Source: Bryobacterales bacterium
GTDB lineage: Bacteria; Acidobacteriota; Terriglobia; Bryobacterales; Bryobacteraceae
DNA: 18,053 nucleotides
Direction of reading: 5' to 3'
Assembly: GCA_003517725.1 (NCBI GenBank)
Contig: DOZZ01000276.1
Location: forward strand, 1-18,053
Every line of letters starts with the position of its first letter. The first letter of the stretch is position 1. The position numbers and the translations under genes are program-made. The notes beneath the pieces were generated by a model. That model saw nothing but the letters and a program-made list of their open reading frames with translations, ran no database searches and was not told the origin of the DNA. This document shows, piece after piece, positions 14,680 through 18,053 of the stretch.

Positions 14680-15606
14680 GTGAAGCAGCTTCTTTTCCTG
14701 ATCGCGCTAGCCGCGCTGCCGGCGGGCGCGCAGGTCAAGATAACGCCGGATGCTGGCCGCGTTGCCATCCGCATTGACGGCAAGCCGTTCGCCGACTTTT
14801 TCCTGGCGCCCGGCGGCAATAAGCCCTATGTGTACCCGCTGCGGACGCCCGCGGGCGTGGTGGTCACGCGCCACTTTCCGATGGAGAGCTTTCCGGGCGA
14901 GACGCACGATCATCCACACCATCGCGGCATGTTCTTCGCGCATGGCGATGTGAACGGCGTTAATTTCTGGGCCACTGAGCCATCCGCTAAATCACCGCAC
15001 GCCGGCCGGATGATTTTCCGCAAGCTCCTGGAAGCCAAAGGCGGACCCAAGTCCGGCACCATTAAGGCGATCTTCGATGGCCTGGACCCGCAAGGCAAAG
15101 CCATGATGACCGAGACGCGCACGCTAACGTTCTTCGCGGGGGACCCGCGCATCGTCGACTTCGAAGTGCGCATCGAGGCTCTCCGGCCGCTCAAGTTCGG
15201 AGACACTAAGGAAGGCACGTTCGGCATCCGGCTGGCGACACCTTTATCGGAAGACAAGAGCGGCAAAATGGTGAATGCCGAGGGCGCCGAGACGGAAAAG
15301 AACGTCTGGGGCAAACGTTCCGACTGGGTGGATTACTCAGGCCTGGTCAATGGCAAGACGGTGGGCGTCATCATCATGGATCACCCGTCGAATCCGCGGC
15401 ACCCCACTTACTGGCATGCGCGCGGCTACGGCCTGTTTGCCGCCAATCCCTTTGGGGTTCGGGATTTCACGGAAGATAAGACTCGGGATGGCAGCATGAC
15501 CATCGATGCGGGCCAGTCCGCCACGTTTCGCTACCGCGTCGTGATCCACGACGGCGCTCTGGACCACGCGCGCATCGCGGAACTTTACCGGCAATATGGT
15601 CAATAG
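14680..15606 (+). CDS. Exported DUF6807 (PmoA-like) protein
   Basis: This 308-residue protein has a Sec signal peptide (about 1-17, cut near GAQ). A beta-rich body follows with HDHPHHRGMFFAHGDVNGVN (76-95), a histidine-rich block typical of the DUF6807/PmoA-related family. Later blocks are KEGTFGIRLATP, WVDYSGLVNGKTVGVIIMDH, NPRHPTYWHARGYGLFAANP and a C-terminal TFRYRVVIHDG. The histidines suggest metal or sugar binding, but no activity is established to my knowledge. The family commonly lies next to Gfo/Idh/MocA genes, as here. The GTG follows the upstream TAA directly; GGAG (14667-14670) is nine bases away. Its 3' end overlaps the convergent propeller gene by 7 bases. Confidence 0.85.
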   Translation: MKQLLFLIALAALPAGAQVKITPDAGRVAIRIDGKPFADFFLAPGGNKPYVYPLRTPAGVVVTRHFPMESFPGETHDHPHHRGMFFAHGDVNGVNFWATEPSAKSPHAGRMIFRKLLEAKGGPKSGTIKAIFDGLDPQGKAMMTETRTLTFFAGDPRIVDFEVRIEALRPLKFGDTKEGTFGIRLATPLSEDKSGKMVNAEGAETEKNVWGKRSDWVDYSGLVNGKTVGVIIMDHPSNPRHPTYWHARGYGLFAANPFGVRDFTEDKTRDGSMTIDAGQSATFRYRVVIHDGALDHARIAELYRQYGQ

Positions 15607-16784
15607 ACGATCTGGTAACTGACGAACGCAACGCGCTTGCCGTCGGGGGACCAGCACGGTAGATCGAGCGTGCCTCGTCCACCGATTAGCTTCGCCAGCG
15701 TTTTGCTGGCTTTGGTTGCGAAGGTCATGACCCGCAGCTCGACGTCTTCGTTGTGAGGAGCCTGCTGCGCTCCCTTGGCGGAAGACAGAAAGACCATGCG
15801 AGTTCCATCCGGCGAAAGGTGCGGGAAGTAGTTACTCCACTCGTCGTTCGTCACCTGTTCCGGGTCCGTGCCATCAGCGAGCGCCCGCCAGATCTGACTT
15901 TTACCGGAGCGGGCGGAGGCGAAATAGAGGTATCGGCCATCGGGCGAGACTTCCTTGGCGGCTGCGTGGATCGCGGCATCGGACGGTTCGGGTTTGCCGC
16001 CCTCGACAGGTATCCGCACCGCGCGCCCTTCGTCGGTGAAGATCAGCGACGCGCCGTCAGGGCTCCAGGCGGGCGTTTCCAAAAGATGTGTCGACACGTA
16101 AGAGACGCGCCGATCGGTCGACGCGACGTTCACCGTTTCGAGCGTGCTGTAGATCGTGGGTTGCTTGGCGCGCGCCGCCGGTTCCAACACCAAATTCGCA
16201 AATACGGCCTTCTCTACGGCATCCTTATTGTGCGCGCTCACGCCGATGCCGACGTAGAACGGCGCGGTCAGCGGTACCTTCATGCCGCCGCCCGCCATCG
16301 ACGGCTCGCCCGACTGCGGCGCCAGTTGCATGTAAAAGTAGTCGCCCTGCTTCACCAGCCGCAGCCGGCGCGGGCCCGAGAGATTGGACTGGATCTCGTG
16401 CGTCGCCGCGCCTTTCGCATCGCGCGCCTGCAGTGAAGTCAGGCCGTTCCCATGCGTCGCGACATCGGCATAGGCTGCATCGGCACCCAGACTCTGCCGC
16501 ACCATCAGGACGGCTTTCTTATGCGGGTCGCCGCCGGCTTGCGGGAACGTGATGTCGGCCGTTAGCGTCACGTCGCCCGATACTTTTTTCCAGACGAAAT
16601 AGAACGCATCGGCCGTGCCCCACAGGTTCTCGCCGCTGGCCGTGATGGTGTAGCGCCCGGCGCTGCCGTCGAACTCGACCGCACCCGGATGCAGCACCGT
16701 CCCGATATCGCCGCTGCCTTCGAAAAAACCGTGCGTCTGAGCTGTCAGCAGCAGCGGAACACAAAACAGCAGGCAAAGTTTCAT
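15600..16784 (-). CDS. Exported protein with concanavalin-like N-terminus and PD40 beta-propeller repeats
   Basis: This 394-residue protein has a Sec signal (about 1-16, MKLCLLFCVPLLLTAQ). Residues about 18-200 resemble the DUF1349 'regulation of enolase 1' concanavalin-like module: FEGSGDIG, GSAGRYTITASGENLWGTAD, KVSGDVTLTADITFPQ, AVLMVRQSLGADAAYADV. Four TolB/PD40-type repeats follow, marked by WSPDGASLIF, VSPDGRYLYF, LSPDGTRMVF and WSPDGKRVAF. The last ends only a few residues before the stop, so only about four blades are visible, fewer than in a closed six- or seven-blade propeller. The gene begins one base after the cytochrome stop with no ribosome site, pointing to coupling. Binding of a carbohydrate or partner protein is likely; no catalytic role is visible. 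It converges on and overlaps the DUF6807 gene by 7 bases. Confidence 0.82.
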   Translation of the reverse strand: MKLCLLFCVPLLLTAQTHGFFEGSGDIGTVLHPGAVEFDGSAGRYTITASGENLWGTADAFYFVWKKVSGDVTLTADITFPQAGGDPHKKAVLMVRQSLGADAAYADVATHGNGLTSLQARDAKGAATHEIQSNLSGPRRLRLVKQGDYFYMQLAPQSGEPSMAGGGMKVPLTAPFYVGIGVSAHNKDAVEKAVFANLVLEPAARAKQPTIYSTLETVNVASTDRRVSYVSTHLLETPAWSPDGASLIFTDEGRAVRIPVEGGKPEPSDAAIHAAAKEVSPDGRYLYFASARSGKSQIWRALADGTDPEQVTNDEWSNYFPHLSPDGTRMVFLSSAKGAQQAPHNEDVELRVMTFATKASKTLAKLIGGRGTLDLPCWSPDGKRVAFVSYQIVY

Positions 16785-16785
16785 A

Positions 16786-17274
16786 TCAATCGGCTTGTTG
16801 ATCGTGGCAGAACAGGCAATCCAGGCTGGCCTTTTTGGCGCGATGGCAGTCCATGCAGCCGCCCATCGACAGGTTCACTTCGCGGAATAGCTGATCGCGC
16901 TGGGCCACTTGCCCGTGGCACTCCTGGCACGTGTTGCCGCTGGCCAGGTGCGCGCGGTGGCTGAAGCGCACGAAGTCGGGAATCTGGTAGACGCGCGCCC
17001 AGCGGATCTCGCGGTCGTTCTTCGCGAAGGCCGCGAGTTTCTGGATGTACGGGCTTTCCGTTTTGATGGCCGAGTGGCACTGCATGCATTTCGCCGCGCC
17101 CACCACGGTCATCATTTCGCCCGGATCGGGGTTGGGGTGGCACAGTTTGCACTGAACTTTCAGCGTGCCGGCATGCACCTTGTGGCTGAACGGAAGGGGC
17201 TGCTCGGGCGCCGCCGTTTGCGCCCACGCCGAAGCCGCCAACAACGCTGCCGCGAATAGGCGCCAGAGGCTCAC
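16786..17274 (-). CDS. Exported five-heme c-type cytochrome
   Basis: Starting from the GTG at 17274, this is a 162-residue protein with a Sec signal (about 1-19, [18 protein letters not shown]). It has five CxxCH heme sites: CKLCH (42-46), CMQCH (63-67), CQECH (116-120), CMDCH (140-144) and CLFCH (153-157). FSHKVHAG (29-36) and [10 protein letters not shown] (104-113) supply likely distal histidine ligands, as in the c3/c7 class of multiheme cytochromes. The GTG is preferred over in-frame starts further upstream because it gives a proper signal peptide and overlaps the GMC stop (GTGA, 17271-17274); the longer frame would begin with a basic, disordered stretch inside the GMC gene. It is probably a periplasmic electron carrier taking electrons from the GMC oxidoreductase. 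Confidence 0.88.
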   Translation of the reverse strand: MSLWRLFAAALLAASAWAQTAAPEQPLPFSHKVHAGTLKVQCKLCHPNPDPGEMMTVVGAAKCMQCHSAIKTESPYIQKLAAFAKNDREIRWARVYQIPDFVRFSHRAHLASGNTCQECHGQVAQRDQLFREVNLSMGGCMDCHRAKKASLDCLFCHDQQAD

Positions 17275-18053
17275 AAAGCTTGGGTGCGCATCTGTTCGGC
17301 CAGATACTCGGACGCGCGCATCGAAAGCGACAGAATCGTCATCGTCGGATTTTGATAGCCGCCGGTGACGAAGCTGCTGCCATCCACCACGAACAGGTTC
17401 TTGATGTCGTGGCTCTGGTTCCACTTGTTTAGCACGCTCTTCTTCGGATCGTCGCCCATGCGGCACGTGCCCAACTCGTGAATGCTATAGCCCGGCGGCC
17501 ACGGCTGGTCCCGCTTCGCCAGCGTCTCCATGCCCGCGCCGTGGCACAGCTCCTCGAACGTGTTCATCGCGTGCGTGGACATCTTCATTTCGTTGTCCGT
17601 ATAGCGGCACTGGATGTTCAGCACCGGAATGCCGAACGCGTCGACCACATTCTTGTCGATGCTGACGTGGTTCTCGTAGCGCGGCAGCACCTCGCCCATA
17701 ATCGTGACCGACGCGGCGCGGCCCGCGTACTCCGCGATCTTCTTGTCCAGTTCGGGGCCGTACGCCGGAATATACTTCGGGTCCGGGCTGCCACCGACGC
17801 TGAAATCGAAGGCGTAGCCGCGAATGAAGTTCTCTTCCTTGCCCGACTTCAGATTCACGAAGCGCGGAACATAGCCGCCGCCTCCGTAGCCGCGTTTCGA
17901 ACGGGTATCGATCGCCACCACGCCCTGCGTGATGTAGGTCTGATCGTGCAGATAGTGGCCCAGCGCGCCGCTCGAGTTCGCGATCTTCGAATTCAGCAAA
18001 ATGCGCGTGCTCTCGAGGCACGACGCCCCGACCACCACCACGCGCGCCTTGGC
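17271..18053 (-). CDS. GMC-family FAD oxidoreductase, C-terminal part (5' end beyond window)
   Basis: 260 residues are visible, open to the right edge. [19 protein letters not shown] (5-23) is the conserved GMC segment after the FAD-binding part. The C-terminal domain has [13 protein letters not shown] (191-203) with the catalytic His192, and [19 protein letters not shown] (222-240) with the second catalytic residue Asn235 and the FAD-contacting tail. GMC enzymes of this subgroup oxidise alcohols or sugars (gluconate 2-dehydrogenase, glucoside 3-dehydrogenase and fructose dehydrogenase types), passing electrons to cytochromes rather than oxygen. The five-heme cytochrome gene overlaps its stop by four bases, which fits that route. 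The FAD dinucleotide-binding region, any Tat leader and any small helper subunit lie outside the window. Confidence 0.92.
   Translation of the reverse strand, partial: AKARVVVVGASCLESTRILLNSKIANSSGALGHYLHDQTYITQGVVAIDTRSKRGYGGGGYVPRFVNLKSGKEENFIRGYAFDFSVGGSPDPKYIPAYGPELDKKIAEYAGRAASVTIMGEVLPRYENHVSIDKNVVDAFGIPVLNIQCRYTDNEMKMSTHAMNTFEELCHGAGMETLAKRDQPWPPGYSIHELGTCRMGDDPKKSVLNKWNQSHDIKNLFVVDGSSFVTGGYQNPTMTILSLSMRASEYLAEQMRTQAL

Noticed and set aside
17275..17466. Upstream extension of the cytochrome frame inside the GMC gene
   Set aside because: The added residues are basic and low in complexity and would bury the signal peptide; the GTG at 17274 gives a proper leader and a 4-base overlap.
1..18053. 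CRISPR arrays, tRNA or rRNA genes, insertion sequences, phage or conjugation genes
   Set aside because: No regularly spaced repeats, cloverleaf-like segments, transposase or integrase motifs were seen; mobile content is limited to the toxin-antitoxin genes at the left end.

Overview
The window looks like a chromosomal accessory or catabolic region of an Acidobacteriota bacterium of the Solibacter/Bryobacter type. This is an inference from gene content: a DUF1549/DUF1553 protein paired with a Tat-exported DUF1501 protein, several Tat-exported Gfo/Idh/MocA oxidoreductases, a DUF6807 (PmoA-like) protein, a GMC oxidoreductase beside a multiheme cytochrome, and high-GC coding sequence. Planctomycetota or Verrucomicrobiota share many of these families and are the main alternatives. 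I see no rRNA, tRNA, CRISPR array, insertion sequence or phage gene.

Layout. (1) Positions 1-900 hold toxin-antitoxin genes: a vapBC pair on the minus strand, whose PIN toxin runs off the left edge and lies in an open frame with no start/stop pair inside the window, and a lone HicB-like antitoxin on the plus strand with no HicA. (2) 899-1102 is a gene-poor gap with a possible coding relic and a striking palindrome that ends on the base before the next start codon. (3) 1103-5986 is a plus-strand operon: a neutral-ceramidase-fold hydrolase, a DUF1549/DUF1553 protein and a DUF1501 protein. (4) 5997-6713, minus: a TonB-like protein. (5) 6848-10708, plus: a cytosolic Gfo/Idh/MocA enzyme, an ACS-type MFS permease and a Tat-exported Gfo/Idh/MocA enzyme. 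(6) 10726-11622, minus: a Tat-exported xylose-isomerase-like TIM barrel. (7) 11652-15606, plus: an exported YtcJ-type amidohydrolase, a third (Tat) Gfo/Idh/MocA enzyme and a DUF6807 protein. (8) 18053-15600, minus: a GMC oxidoreductase (cut by the right edge), a five-heme c-type cytochrome and a PD40 beta-propeller protein, packed with 4-base overlap and 1-base spacing.

How it may fit together (inference). Regions 5-8 combine oxidoreductases of three kinds (NAD(P)-type Gfo/Idh/MocA, FAD-type GMC, and a heme electron acceptor), a sugar isomerase/epimerase-fold enzyme, an uncharacterised DUF6807 protein and a sugar-acid-type permease. Nearly all except the first Gfo/Idh/MocA enzyme and the permease carry export signals. 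This resembles an oxidation-first (3-keto-glycoside type) route for breaking down glycosides in the periplasm, followed by uptake of the product by the MFS permease and a final cytosolic reduction or oxidation. The substrate cannot be read from the sequence.

The most interesting items are the exported oxidative cluster, the GMC/five-heme cytochrome/propeller operon, the ceramidase-fold protein that keeps the zinc ligands but lacks the family's catalytic serine, the palindrome abutting its start codon, and the near-leaderless self-overlapping promoter/operator of vapBC.
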